This document shows positions 8,154 through 17,520 of a stretch of DNA of 64,000 nt, one piece after another (positions within the stretch are counted from its first letter, which is position 1; each line of letters begins with the position of its first letter). Location of the stretch: contig JBMNJO010000001.1 of NCBI GenBank assembly GCA_050951725.1, forward strand, positions 868,001 through 932,000, given 5' to 3'. The position numbers and the translations under genes are program-made. The notes below the pieces were generated by a model. The model was given only the letters and a program-made list of their open reading frames with translations. It did no database searches and was not told the origin of the DNA. This DNA comes from DTU052 sp050951725 (GTDB lineage: Bacteria; Bacillota; Syntrophomonadia; Syntrophomonadales; DTU052).

Positions 8154-8786
8154 TTAAGCAAAGATAAAACCGCTGAACAACCCCAGTATAAAGTTCAGGA
8201 TCGGCCACAGGATGCGGCCTATTATCCCGGAAAAGACCAGGGCCAGGAGGATTATCGGCCCGTAACGCTCCAGGTTGTCAAGCAGCACCCCCTGGCTGTC
8301 AGGCAGTATTCCCCTCAGGATCTTGGATCCGTCCAGAGGAGGCACCGGGATCAGGTTAAATATCCCGAGGACCACGTTAAATAGTAAAAGAGGCTCCAGC
8401 AGAGTCAGGACCACGATCGTATTGCTGGTGTGGGGTAACGAAAAGACCACCTTCATCAGTACAGCCACCACGACAGCCAGCAGGAAGTTCATCCCCGGTC
8501 CCGCCAGCGAGACCAGCATCATCCCTTTTCTGATGTCGACCCCCTTGAAATTCATGGGGTTTACCTGAACCGGTTTGGCCCAGCCAAATCGCGCTATCAA
8601 TAGCATGAAAAAGCCCAGCCAGTCAATATGGGCCAGGGGATTCAGGGTAAGCCGTCCCTGGTAATACGGGGTATCATCACCCAGGTAATCAGCCATCCGG
8701 GCGTGGGCATATTCATGAAACGACAGCGCGATCAAGAGGCCCGGAAGCATTATGAGCAGCTGACGAATATCCGGTAAATCTAACAT
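8154..8786 (-). CDS. Site-2-type M50 family membrane metalloprotease
   Basis: A 210-residue membrane protein. Zinc-site motif HEYAHA (HExxH) is at about residues 24-29 in the first transmembrane region, and the second metal motif, NLIPVPPLDGSKIL, is near 140. This is the compact YwhC-like rhomboid-neighbour branch of M50, found widely beside scpA in Clostridia. The substrate is unknown. Start ATG overlaps the stop of the poly(A) polymerase gene by 7 bases, implying translational coupling. Confidence 0.88.
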   Translation of the reverse strand: MLDLPDIRQLLIMLPGLLIALSFHEYAHARMADYLGDDTPYYQGRLTLNPLAHIDWLGFFMLLIARFGWAKPVQVNPMNFKGVDIRKGMMLVSLAGPGMNFLLAVVVAVLMKVVFSLPHTSNTIVVLTLLEPLLLFNVVLGIFNLIPVPPLDGSKILRGILPDSQGVLLDNLERYGPIILLALVFSGIIGRILWPILNFILGLFSGFIFA

Positions 8787-11404
8787 TTAGCATCCTCCGT
8801 CCATTTTCTTACCAAGTCCACTTCATCCTGATAAGAGAACGCCTGACCGTCCAGGCGTGCCGCCCGCAGGCGGTCCAGAAGCACCTTAAATATGGGACCC
8901 GGACGTATCCCCATCCCCTTAAGATCATACCCATTCAAAGCGACTTTAACGTCCCGGTTGAGTTCCAGGTACCTGGTCGCCTTCTCCCAGGCCCATTCCT
9001 GGTCCAGGCACAGCAGGAAGAATACCACGTTTTCCATGGAGTGTTCCCGTAATATCAGATCAAGCTGGCTCAGGGGCATTTTCTTATGCTGTTGAAAATC
9101 CCGGGCCAAATCAATCATGTTAGGTATCCTGGTCAAGGAACGTTCTGCTTCGCGGTCAAAGTGAAAGCGGTCCACCACCGCCAGCAGCCGGGCCTGGTCC
9201 AACTGTGAGCAGAGCACCTCCATGAAGACCAGCCAGGGGCGTACCTTGCCGCCCAGTTCCCGCTCCGCCAGCCATCCCAGCACCCGGGGAACCCGCCGTA
9301 GGGTATACCGCATCCTGTCGTCCATCACTACCTCAGGCAGGACGTACTGCCATACCCCGATCTCCTCCATACGGCGCAAGGCCGGCACGGGGTCCCTTTC
9401 CTCCAGGATAAGCACCAATTCCTGGCGTACCCGTTTGTAAGACAGCTGCTTCAAAAGCCGGCGCTGAATCGCTGAACGGGCCAGATGCAGGGTATCCGGC
9501 TCAATGCGGAACTTAAACCGGGCCTCGAACCGGATGGCACGGATAATCCGTGTCGGATCCTCTATAAAACTCAGGTTGTAAAGAATACGGATCAGGCCGT
9601 CTTCCAGATCGCGCTGCCCGCCGAAGTAGTCAATCAGCTCTCCGTACCGGTCAGCATTCAGGCAGATGGCCATCGTATTTATGGTAAAATCCCGGCGGTA
9701 CATATCCTCCTTGATCGAGGATTTCTCGACTCGCGGCAGAGCGGCCGGGAACTCATAGTACTCAGTCCGGGCGGTGGCCACATCCAGCTTGAAACCGTTG
9801 GGAAGCAAAACCACTGCCGTTCTGAATCTGGCATGGAGTCGGGCTCTCCCCCCCAGTTCCTCAGCCAGCTTTTCGGCGAATCCCATGCCATCGCCTTCTA
9901 CCACCAGGTCAACATCAAAATTCTTCACTCTAAGCAACAGATCGCGGACAAAACCTCCTACACAATACACTCGGAGCCCCATAGCATCCGCAGTCCGGCC
10001 GGCGGTCTTCAGTATGTCCTTGATATTTTTCGGCAGGCGATGCTCCAGGGTATCGCGGTGGTCACTGGTCATTCCCAGTTCCGACCGGGTATACATCACC
10101 GCATGGTCCTCGGGATACTGCTCACCGTGCAGGGTACGCAGGAGATCGGTCCGGGATACAATCCCAACCAGCCGGTCTTCTTCATCCACCACCGGGACCC
10201 GTCCAATATCCCTCTCCACCACCAGCCTACGGATCTCATTAACTCCGGTATCAGGTGAGACCGTGACCACCTCCCGGCTCATAAACCCCTTGACCGGTGC
10301 ATGTCCCAGGTTGTGCATTCGCGCCTTATCCACATCGCGACGAGAGATTATGCCAATCAGCTGATCCCCGTCTACTACCGGCATACCGGTATGCCCATAG
10401 CGGAGCATGATTCTGCCCACCTCATCCATGGTGAAATCCATTGGTATCGATTTTACCGGACTGGACATGATATCCCGGGCGCATAAGCCGGTACGCGTAT
10501 TGGCTGCCAATGCCTCCAGGATCTTTTCTTCAATCTTTTCCAGATCAGGATTCTTGACCACAGCTGAGGCCGCCTTCTCATGACCACGTCCCCCCAGAGG
10601 GGAAAGAATCTCATTAACCAGAATATTGGAAGTCCGACTCCTGGCCACCACTTGGGCCTTACCCTGCATGATTACCACCGCAAATACCGCGTCACACTCC
10701 TCCACCTCCAGCAGGTGGTGGGTAACCAGATCCAGGCCACGGATAAAACCTTTTTCAATTCCGGTAGCTATTACGATATCAGTGCCATTAATCCGGTAGT
10801 GTTTGATGTTGGCCAGGAGCTTCTGCAGCAGCTGCCGCTGTTCACTGGTAAAGGGCTCTTCCACAAAGCTTGCCACCACCGAGAGGTTAGCTCCCTGGCG
10901 CAGCAGATAGGCGATCGCTTCTGCATCGCGGTAGGTGGTGGAGGTGAAAAGCAGGCTGCCGGTATCCTCATAGATGCCTAAGGCCAGAATGGTAGCTTCA
11001 AATGGTGTGAGCGGGATGTCCTCCTGCTGGATCTTCTCCACCAGAACGGTGGTAACGGCTCCCACCAGGTGGACCTCATTAATAATCCCGTAAACATCGC
11101 CCGGTGCATCGGGGTGGTGATCAAATACTATGTACTCACACTCCCTCTCCTGCAGACCCTTTAATGAGCCCAAACGTCCCAGATTCCGGGTATCCACTAG
11201 GATAACCCGTTGCACCAAATCCAAATCAATCTCACCCGGGGTCCTGAATACCAGGCTGTCCTTGTACAATCCCATGAACTGCCGAACATTCTTGGACAGG
11301 GTACCCGAGATAACCGGAATCGCATCGGGATACAGCTTGGTAGCCGCCACCATGGAGGCTAAGCCGTCGAAATCAAGACTGTTGTGGGACGTAATTATGT
11401 CCAA
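8780..11404 (-). CDS. DHH phosphoesterase - CBS - poly(A) polymerase/tRNA nucleotidyltransferase fusion
   Basis: An 874-residue multidomain protein. Residues about 1-300 form a DHH/DHHA1 module (SHNSLDFDG, then DHHPDAPGD, then GGRGHEKAAS). Two CBS domains follow (about 305-425). The C-terminal half is a class-II nucleotidyltransferase: GGFVRDLLL, the catalytic pair in DVDLVVEGDG, RRDFTINTM and FIEDPTRIIRAIRFE. This is the long A-adding/CCA-adding form known from Aquifex, Thermotoga and many Clostridia. It probably adds A (or CCA) to tRNA 3' ends; the DHH part may remove nucleotides. Start TTG has GGGGAG upstream. First gene of the unit that ends with scpA-scpB-DUF1992. Confidence 0.88.
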   Translation of the reverse strand: MDIITSHNSLDFDGLASMVAATKLYPDAIPVISGTLSKNVRQFMGLYKDSLVFRTPGEIDLDLVQRVILVDTRNLGRLGSLKGLQERECEYIVFDHHPDAPGDVYGIINEVHLVGAVTTVLVEKIQQEDIPLTPFEATILALGIYEDTGSLLFTSTTYRDAEAIAYLLRQGANLSVVASFVEEPFTSEQRQLLQKLLANIKHYRINGTDIVIATGIEKGFIRGLDLVTHHLLEVEECDAVFAVVIMQGKAQVVARSRTSNILVNEILSPLGGRGHEKAASAVVKNPDLEKIEEKILEALAANTRTGLCARDIMSSPVKSIPMDFTMDEVGRIMLRYGHTGMPVVDGDQLIGIISRRDVDKARMHNLGHAPVKGFMSREVVTVSPDTGVNEIRRLVVERDIGRVPVVDEEDRLVGIVSRTDLLRTLHGEQYPEDHAVMYTRSELGMTSDHRDTLEHRLPKNIKDILKTAGRTADAMGLRVYCVGGFVRDLLLRVKNFDVDLVVEGDGMGFAEKLAEELGGRARLHARFRTAVVLLPNGFKLDVATARTEYYEFPAALPRVEKSSIKEDMYRRDFTINTMAICLNADRYGELIDYFGGQRDLEDGLIRILYNLSFIEDPTRIIRAIRFEARFKFRIEPDTLHLARSAIQRRLLKQLSYKRVRQELVLILEERDPVPALRRMEEIGVWQYVLPEVVMDDRMRYTLRRVPRVLGWLAERELGGKVRPWLVFMEVLCSQLDQARLLAVVDRFHFDREAERSLTRIPNMIDLARDFQQHKKMPLSQLDLILREHSMENVVFFLLCLDQEWAWEKATRYLELNRDVKVALNGYDLKGMGIRPGPIFKVLLDRLRAARLDGQAFSYQDEVDLVRKWTEDAKC

Positions 11405-11434
11405 ACTCTTCTTCTCCCCATTATAGATATCCGA

Positions 11435-11463
11435 ATTATATCATAGTCGCCTGACTTGCCCAA
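11435..11463 (-). promoter_or_regulatory. Housekeeping promoter of the nucleotidyltransferase-scpAB unit
   Basis: Minus-strand TTGGGC (11463-11458), a 17-base spacer, then TATAAT (11440-11435), about 30 bases before the TTG start. Good SigA fit. The rest of 11464-11699 is noncoding; a TATAAT at 11685-11690 on the plus strand may serve the next gene. Confidence 0.6.
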
Positions 11464-11699
11464 CCAGCCTATACCTTTATTTGGGTACTGGATATACTTA
11501 AGCTATGGGGTGCCCCGGACGTTTTAATGAGATACAGTGATGCTGCTGCTTGAGGGTAACGGCGGGTGGAACATTAAGCAGCCATTGGGGGTTAACCTTT
11601 TGCCGGTCCAACTGTTACCATATTACTATGCCGGTAAGGTTACCAGCGATTTGGTGTCTAACGGAGCATAACTTTTTTAACCATTATAATTAAGAAGGG

Positions 11700-12218
11700 A
11701 TGATGGTCTTGGCTTATACCCGTGAAGTGATAATCAGGTGTGCTGATATCCCTCACCGGGGATTTCGCGTGGAAGGGGAATTGAAAGATGACCTGCATCA
11801 CCTGAAGGTGGATATGGTTATCGATTTTTTCAAGAGCGAGATCATTGAAGCTCACGCAGAAGCGGTCGCCACTCCTTTTCCCATCTGCAAAGAAGCAATG
11901 GGATCCATCAAGAAGCTGATCGGCGTACAGATCGGGCCAGGCTTTGGCAAGACAGTGAAACAGGCCCTGATCAACTCAGAAGGCTGCTTTCACCTGGAAG
12001 AACTTATAATGAGTGCTGTCAGTGCCGGGCTGCAGGCTTCGGCCCGTGAAATACCTGACTGGATCAGCAGAGAGGAGTACGCCGACCGCTGGCGAGCCTG
12101 GGAGAGGCTTTACCTGGGACGCTGCATCCACTATGCCCAACCCGAGGCCGGCAAGACCCTGGAACGGGTACACACGGAGATCCTTCCTCAGAAGAAAGCA
12201 GAGAACAGCGGCAGATAG
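11700..12218 (+). CDS. DUF2889 family protein
   Basis: A 172-residue soluble protein. The DUF2889 pattern is visible: paired beta segments at the N-terminus (IPHRGFRVEGELKDD), HLKVDMVIDF, and the conserved GCFHLEELIMSAV near residues 100-112. The function of the family is unknown; it occurs in anaerobes and proteobacteria. Three starts compete: ATG 11700, ATG 11703 and TTG 11709; AAGGG at 11695-11699 best suits TTG 11709. It is transcribed away from the nucleotidyltransferase gene. The C-terminal tail after about residue 150 is polar and low-complexity. Confidence 0.7.
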   Translation: MMVLAYTREVIIRCADIPHRGFRVEGELKDDLHHLKVDMVIDFFKSEIIEAHAEAVATPFPICKEAMGSIKKLIGVQIGPGFGKTVKQALINSEGCFHLEELIMSAVSAGLQASAREIPDWISREEYADRWRAWERLYLGRCIHYAQPEAGKTLERVHTEILPQKKAENSGR

Positions 12219-12452
12219 GTGGTGAAAAAGGCTTGGCCGCAATCGTCTCAACCCCTGAGGCACCGGGGCTGATTTCGGTACGTATTGTACTTCCTGTGTC
12301 ACGATTTGCTAAAGTGATCTAGTCCTTCGAAGCAGGAACCGGCATCGACCTGGGGTTTAAACGGTTATTTCCATTTTATAGGCGAAAGATTTGAGCAACT
12401 GGTAACGTACACCATTATTAGATTCTTTTATTGGACAAGGGGGTTTTATCGA

Positions 12453-14402
12453 ATGCAAAAACGAAAGACTTTATGGTCACTATTGGTCTGTGCGGTTATC
12501 GGCTTCTTTCTGCTGGCGCCAGTCAACCCGGTTGCAGCGGCGTTTACCGACATCAAAGGTCACTGGGCAGAATCCTATATCAACAACCTGGTAAATGACG
12601 GATACATAAAAGGCTATACCGACAATACCTTTCGCCCTGACCGCACCATCAGCCGGGCCGAGTTCCTGACGATAATCATGAACATTAAAGGGCTCAAGGC
12701 CTCTACATCAGCCTCCAACAGCTTCAGTGATATCGGAGGTCACTGGGCCAGGGGCCTGATCAACCAGGCGGTAACCCAGGGAATTGTGGTAAAGAGCGAG
12801 TACTCCGGCACCTTTAAACCCAACCAGGCACTTAAACGCAGCGAAGCGGCAGCGATGATGGTCAGGGCCATGGGCCAGCAACCGAGCAACGGAAACATTA
12901 CATTCAAGGATAAGACCAATGTAGAGAAAAGCATTTACAAGGGTTACATAATAGCGGCCTACAACCTGGGACTGATCAACGGCTATAATGATGGCGAGTT
13001 TAAGCCGTTTGAACTGGTAACCCGTGCCCAGGCTTGCACCATGCTTAACACCTTCTCCAAGAAGACTGGTCCCGCCGCTCCTCCGGTCGGCTCGGGTGTT
13101 TTCAACCGTATCGTGGTGGGTGGCAATACCTATGATTTTATGACTACCCCGGTTTACCTCAAAATCGGGCTGAATGAGGTCCGGGTAATGAGCCTCAGCG
13201 TTACCGGAAACTCACTCTTTGTCAACAACACCTATCTGTATTCCCTTAATGCAGGGACCAATTATCCTGACCTTATTGTCAATAACAACCGCTATGTGGT
13301 AACCGGCCTCAGCGCCTCCGGCAACAACCTGGTCGTCGTTCCCTCCTCCATGCGGCTGAATCGGCTGGCGGTTGATAGCTTAAGGTACGATCCCGAATTT
13401 GTTAAGCTCTATGTGGGACAGGTTAACAGCGATTATTACCTGTATGACATGGAGATCCTCGACCAGTACACGGTCAAGGTGGACGGCAAGCAGATCGACC
13501 TGCGCAACAAATCCATCACCATTGCCCCGGGCAACCAGTTCTATACTGTGGAAAGGGTTATCCTTGGCTCAGGAGATACCTCCCTTATATTGACCGAAAC
13601 CGATCCCGTGATCTTCAACCGTCTTTCCCTGTCTGACATAACAGATATCTATATTGGCAACAGCAGGCTGAACATGGGTGCCATTTCCCGAATCGACTTC
13701 ATCATAGATGGCACCAACTACTACCTGAATCAGCTCACTATCGATGCATCAGGCAATTTCAGCGTAGATAACAAAACCTATACTCCGACTCAGGTGATTA
13801 TGATCATTGATGGTGAGTACTACTCCATCAAGGACATCAGAATCTATGATAAGAAGTTCACTCTTTACTGTGAGAACACGGATTTTGAAAAAGTGCGCAT
13901 CAACGATAAATACTACGATGTAAGCGGTGTGCAGATACTCAGGGACGGAACCCCGTATGCCCTCAGCAGTGTCATGGTGGTGAACCGCAACGTCATGCGT
14001 ATAGGCGGACGCCAGTACAACCTGGATGCCAGCTTTGACTGCCGGTTCGACGGCAAGGTGCATGACATCAAAGAGATTGACTACGACACTCGCCTGAACA
14101 TGGTAACGATCAAGGTCTCAGAATCGTCTACCAGTTCCGGTCAACCCTCGAACTACCTGTTCTACAGCATGGGAGCGCTCCTGAAGGCCAGCACTTCCAA
14201 CCCGGTTTACATCTATGCCAATGGGAACTGGAGAAACTTCAATGATGTGATAGTCCTGGATCCCACCCGTTACAGCTATAACGGGACCAATTACAACCTG
14301 ATCGGGGCTAATATCCGCATCGCCGGAGTAGAATACGAGGTAGTCGACACCACCTGGCAGGGCAGCACTGCACAATTCCGGATTCATCTGGAGGAAGATT
14401 AG
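12453..14402 (+). CDS. S-layer homology (SLH) domain surface protein
   Basis: 649 residues with a cleavable signal peptide (MQKRKTLWSLLVCAVIGFFL..., AAA cleavage site near 30). Three SLH domains follow at about 31-75 (FTDIKGHWAESYINNLV), 90-135 (FSDIGGHWARGLI) and 148-200, which anchor proteins to pyruvylated secondary cell-wall polymer. Residues about 210-649 are a long beta-rich region with repeated Y/N/D-rich strands and no recognised enzyme motif. It is monocistronic, with AAGGGGG before the ATG and a strong terminator behind. Likely a structural wall or S-layer component; the C-terminal function is unknown. Confidence 0.88.
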   Translation: MQKRKTLWSLLVCAVIGFFLLAPVNPVAAAFTDIKGHWAESYINNLVNDGYIKGYTDNTFRPDRTISRAEFLTIIMNIKGLKASTSASNSFSDIGGHWARGLINQAVTQGIVVKSEYSGTFKPNQALKRSEAAAMMVRAMGQQPSNGNITFKDKTNVEKSIYKGYIIAAYNLGLINGYNDGEFKPFELVTRAQACTMLNTFSKKTGPAAPPVGSGVFNRIVVGGNTYDFMTTPVYLKIGLNEVRVMSLSVTGNSLFVNNTYLYSLNAGTNYPDLIVNNNRYVVTGLSASGNNLVVVPSSMRLNRLAVDSLRYDPEFVKLYVGQVNSDYYLYDMEILDQYTVKVDGKQIDLRNKSITIAPGNQFYTVERVILGSGDTSLILTETDPVIFNRLSLSDITDIYIGNSRLNMGAISRIDFIIDGTNYYLNQLTIDASGNFSVDNKTYTPTQVIMIIDGEYYSIKDIRIYDKKFTLYCENTDFEKVRINDKYYDVSGVQILRDGTPYALSSVMVVNRNVMRIGGRQYNLDASFDCRFDGKVHDIKEIDYDTRLNMVTIKVSESSTSSGQPSNYLFYSMGALLKASTSNPVYIYANGNWRNFNDVIVLDPTRYSYNGTNYNLIGANIRIAGVEYEVVDTTWQGSTAQFRIHLEED

Positions 14403-14478
14403 GCTCTGGCCTGTGTATTGCTCAACCAGCGGTACTCTGCCAAGAGGTTGGTCCGTAAATTCTGGCATAACACAAATC

Positions 14479-14515
14479 GAGGGAACCCCACAGAAAGGGT
14501 TCCCTCTTGATTTTC
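14479..14515 (+). terminator. Rho-independent terminator of the SLH gene
   Basis: GAGGGAACCC (14479-14488) pairs perfectly with GGGTTCCCTC (14497-14506) and is followed by TTGATTTT. It ends the SLH transcript. Confidence 0.8.
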
Positions 14516-14533
14516 GATAGTCAAACAGGCATG

Positions 14534-14623
14534 GGGACGGTTCTTTTTCCTGCTACTCATCTTGCAGTACAGAGCGGGCAGCACGCATGGGACGAACCCG
14601 GCTTCCTAAACCGAAACCGTCCC
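14534..14623. repeat. GGGACGGTT inverted repeat (REP-like)
   Basis: GGGACGGTT (14534-14542) and AACCGTCCC (14615-14623) are inverted copies about 70 bases apart in the noncoding gap between the SLH and htpG genes. The same GGGACGGTTCT word recurs at 16723-16733, and a close variant in the 27232-27304 palindrome. The rest of 14403-14738 holds no gene. Confidence 0.5.
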
Positions 14624-14738
14624 GTGTACTAAGCCGGCCATTTGACTGAAAATTGTACAAAAGTGTGAGGCTGACAATCGTTCTTCCGAATGACGGTTGC
14701 CAGTCGCTTAAACCCTAAAATTCTGGTCCATTTCGACC

Positions 14739-16628
14739 CTATGCCTTCTCCGCCATTAGATCGCAGACCAGATTTGAAAAGGCCACCGGATCCTCAATCG
14801 CCAGGCCTTCAATTAAAAGTGCCTGAGTATAGAGAATCTCGCTGTAGGTTTTCAGCTTATCCTTGTCGTTGATGAACAGCTGATTAAGGGTTTCAAAGAT
14901 GGGGTGATTAGCATTGATCTCCAGAATCCGGTCGGCCTTGACCCGGTGTTCCGAAGGCATTGCATTCAATACCTTTTCCATTTCCAAAGATAACGCCCCA
15001 TCACTGGTCAAACAGACCGGGTGCGATTTCAGCCTTTGTGAGAGGCGCACTTCCTGGGCCTTTCCATCGAGAGCTTCTTTCATAAAAGCAAACAGCTCTT
15101 TATAATCCTCAGCCTGTTGCTGGGCTGACTGCTTTTCTTCTTCGGTTTCCAAACCCAGATCACCGCTGGAAACGGATTTAAACTCTTTGCCATCGTATTC
15201 GTGCAGCATTTTTAACGCAAACTCATCGATATCATCGACCAGGTACAGGATTTCAAATCCTTTGTCCTTGACCAGTTCGGTCTGGGGCAGACGGTCAACA
15301 CTGTCAACGTTTTTCCCGCAAGCGTAGTAGATATACTTTTGATCTTCCTTCATCCGCCCAATATACTCTTCAATGGTGACCAGCTTCTTATCCAGGGAGG
15401 AATAAAACATCAGCAACGGCTTCAAGAGTTCTTTGTTGGCACCAAAGTTGTTGTATATGCCCCATTTTAGCTGCAACCCGAAGCTATTATAGAATTTCTC
15501 ATAGGTTTCGCGCTCGTTGTTCAACATGCTCAGGAGTTCACTCTTGATTTTTCTTTCCAGGCTCTGCGCAATAATCTTTAATTGACGGTCATGTTGCAGC
15601 ATCTCCCGCGATATGTTCAGGGAAAGATCCTGCGAGTCAACCAGTCCTTTGATAAAACTGAAATGGTCGGGCAAGAGATCGGCACATTTCTCCATGATCA
15701 ATACTCCGTTGGAGTAAAGTTGCAGGCCCTTTTCATACTCTTTGCTGTAGTAGTCAAACGGAGTCCGGCCCGGAACAAACAGGAGTGCGTTATAGGTGGC
15801 CTTGCCTTCGGTACTGCTGTGAATAACCCGCAGCGGATCTTCAAAGTCAAAAAACTTCTCCCGGTAGAAGTAATAATAATCGGCATCAGTCAATTCGCTT
15901 TTGTGACGACGCCAGATAGGAACCATGCTGTTAAGAGTTTCAGTCTCAGTATAGCTTTCATACTCATTTTCACTGCCCTCTTTGAGTCGTCGCTGCTCAA
16001 CATCCATCTTGATGGGATAGCGGATATAATCGGAGTACTTCTTAACCAGAGACTTGATCCGATATGTATCCAGATACTCATCGTAGTTTTCTTCTTCGGT
16101 GTTTTCCTTAAGGCTCAGGATAACAACGGTTCCCACACGGTCCTTGTTGGAAGGACTTATTGTGTAGCCATCCAATCCTTCAGATTCCCATTGAAAGGCA
16201 GTATCAGAGCCGTAGGCTCGGGAAATCACGGTGAGCCGTTTACTGACCATGAAAGCCGAATAGAAACCAACACCAAACTGACCGATGATTTCAATGTCTT
16301 CAACCCCCTGGTTTTCCTTCATAAAGGCCAGCGAGCCGCTATTGGCGATAGTTCCGAGGTTGTTTTCCAATTCTTCCTCATTCATACCTATGCCGTTGTC
16401 TTGAATAGTCAGCGTCCGATTCTCTTTGTCGACCTCAATTTTGATGAAGAAATCCTCCCGGTTCATTCCCACGTTCTGGTCGGTCAGCGAGCGGAAATAC
16501 AGCTTGTCGATGGCATCACTGGCATTGGATATTAATTCCCGCAAAAATATTTCCCGGTTGGTGTAGACGGAATTGATCATTAAGTCCAATAGTCGCTTTG
16601 ATTCAGTTTTAAATTGAATCTTTTCCAT
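14739..16628 (-). CDS. htpG: Molecular chaperone HtpG (Hsp90)
   Basis: About 629 residues. ATP-binding GHKL motifs are clear: RELISNASDAIDKL, IQDNGIGMNEEEL, and IGQFGVGFYSAFMV. The middle domain and C-terminal dimerisation domain are full length (family 610-640). Cytosolic ATP-driven chaperone. The frame opens at 16664, but ATG 16628 (MEKIQFKTE) fits the family and has GAGGTG 8 bases before it. It is a single-gene unit; no CIRCE-type heat-shock element is apparent upstream. Confidence 0.95.
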   Translation of the reverse strand: MEKIQFKTESKRLLDLMINSVYTNREIFLRELISNASDAIDKLYFRSLTDQNVGMNREDFFIKIEVDKENRTLTIQDNGIGMNEEELENNLGTIANSGSLAFMKENQGVEDIEIIGQFGVGFYSAFMVSKRLTVISRAYGSDTAFQWESEGLDGYTISPSNKDRVGTVVILSLKENTEEENYDEYLDTYRIKSLVKKYSDYIRYPIKMDVEQRRLKEGSENEYESYTETETLNSMVPIWRRHKSELTDADYYYFYREKFFDFEDPLRVIHSSTEGKATYNALLFVPGRTPFDYYSKEYEKGLQLYSNGVLIMEKCADLLPDHFSFIKGLVDSQDLSLNISREMLQHDRQLKIIAQSLERKIKSELLSMLNNERETYEKFYNSFGLQLKWGIYNNFGANKELLKPLLMFYSSLDKKLVTIEEYIGRMKEDQKYIYYACGKNVDSVDRLPQTELVKDKGFEILYLVDDIDEFALKMLHEYDGKEFKSVSSGDLGLETEEEKQSAQQQAEDYKELFAFMKEALDGKAQEVRLSQRLKSHPVCLTSDGALSLEMEKVLNAMPSEHRVKADRILEINANHPIFETLNQLFINDKDKLKTYSEILYTQALLIEGLAIEDPVAFSNLVCDLMAEKA

Positions 16629-16722
16629 AGCTATACACCTCACAAAATTACTATTAGGACCCATAACGGGATTTTTAAGATAATATATATCTCAAATTTC
16701 TTTTAAATTCAAGAGCAGGCCT

Positions 16723-16733
16723 GGGACGGTTCT
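16723..16733 (+). repeat. Solo GGGACGGTTCT repeat word
   Basis: GGGACGGTTCT, the same word as the left arm of the 14534-14623 repeat, without a partner arm close by. Located upstream of htpG. Confidence 0.35.
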
Positions 16734-16763
16734 ATAGGTCACTGTGAAGTCCTGCGCATAAAT

Positions 16764-16803
16764 AAGGCTCAAACATCGTTTTCAAGATGATGCTTGAGCC
16801 TTT
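16764..16803 (-). terminator. Stem-loop terminator downstream of the 137-aa gene
   Basis: AAGGCTCAA (16764-16772) pairs with TTGAGCCTT (16794-16802). It lies 95 bases beyond the stop of the minus-strand gene at 16898 and upstream of htpG, isolating the two transcripts. Confidence 0.6.
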
Positions 16804-16825
16804 ATGTGGAATACCTGACACCAGA

Positions 16826-16859
16826 AAGCCTGCCAACACATGATCTTGTCGGCAGGCTT
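16826..16859 (-). terminator. Second stem-loop downstream of the 137-aa gene
   Basis: AAGCCTGCC (16826-16834) pairs with GGCAGGCTT (16851-16859), in tandem with the stem-loop at 16764. Its T-run on the minus strand is short (TTTC), so it may be a mRNA-stabilising or partial terminator. Confidence 0.45.
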
Positions 16860-16897
16860 CACAGAGGAAAGATTTTTCTATCGTGTTTTAAACAATA

Positions 16898-17311
16898 CTA
16901 TCTGCTGCAGGATACTGCCCTTCTTACGATTATTACTCCGCGCTCCAGCCGTCCCGAGGCTCTTAAGGTAGTTCTACCCGGTCTTGTAATAGTAAGTGTA
17001 GCATCGATTCTCCCAGAAGACCTCCTCCGGGCCACAAGGGTAATAGTAGCGTTAAAGACGCTGAATCGGCTGGTGATGTTGGTTACGGTAGCGTTACGAT
17101 AAACTACCCTAACGCTTCGGGTTGTTCCCGTTATGGTATTAACCCTGCTTGGTCTGTCTGCTTTAAAGACATATTGAAAATCCCGGTCATTAATTTCTGC
17201 GTCAAAGCACCCGAAAATTGAACCAACCGGATCACCGCCCAAACAGTCTGCGGTAGCCCGGAATAAGGCTTCCGCATTTTCGACATCGATTCTTCCTTCC
17301 ACAACTGCCAC
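16898..17311 (-). CDS. Unrecognised 137-residue beta-rich protein
   Basis: A GTG start preceded by AAGGGGGG, followed by tandem stem-loops, marks this as a real gene. The protein has no signal peptide or membrane segment. Residues 1-60 contain three Cys and a FQYVFKAD segment; residues 60-137 alternate Thr, Arg, Ile and Val (TITGTTRSVRVVYRNATVTNI, TLTITRPGRTTLRASGRL), as in beta-sandwich proteins. The C-terminus ends in VSCSR. The predicted charge is strongly basic. I do not recognise a family. A structural protein such as a spore-coat or surface component fits composition but is not shown. Confidence 0.6.
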   Translation of the reverse strand: MAVVEGRIDVENAEALFRATADCLGGDPVGSIFGCFDAEINDRDFQYVFKADRPSRVNTITGTTRSVRVVYRNATVTNITSRFSVFNATITLVARRRSSGRIDATLTITRPGRTTLRASGRLERGVIIVRRAVSCSR

Positions 17312-17460
17312 GTGAATCCCCCCTTTCGTTATCTGAGGCTTCCCTCGTTTACCAATATATGGCAGCTGTGTGCTATTGGTGATTCCGTCTTTTCTCTCGG
17401 TAGGCTGAAGGATGATTCTACCTCTTACTGTTCTATGAAAGGGATGTGCCTTGGCAGGTG

Positions 17461-17490
17461 AAAAAAATAAGCAAGGGGCGCCCCCTTGCT
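17461..17490 (-). terminator. Rho-independent terminator of lysA
   Basis: AGCAAGGGG (17470-17478) pairs with CCCCTTGCT (17482-17490); on the minus strand the stem is followed by TTATTTTTTT. Ends lysA. Confidence 0.88.
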
Positions 17491-17520
17491 CATAATCACT
17501 AACGGATACTAAGTTATTGA

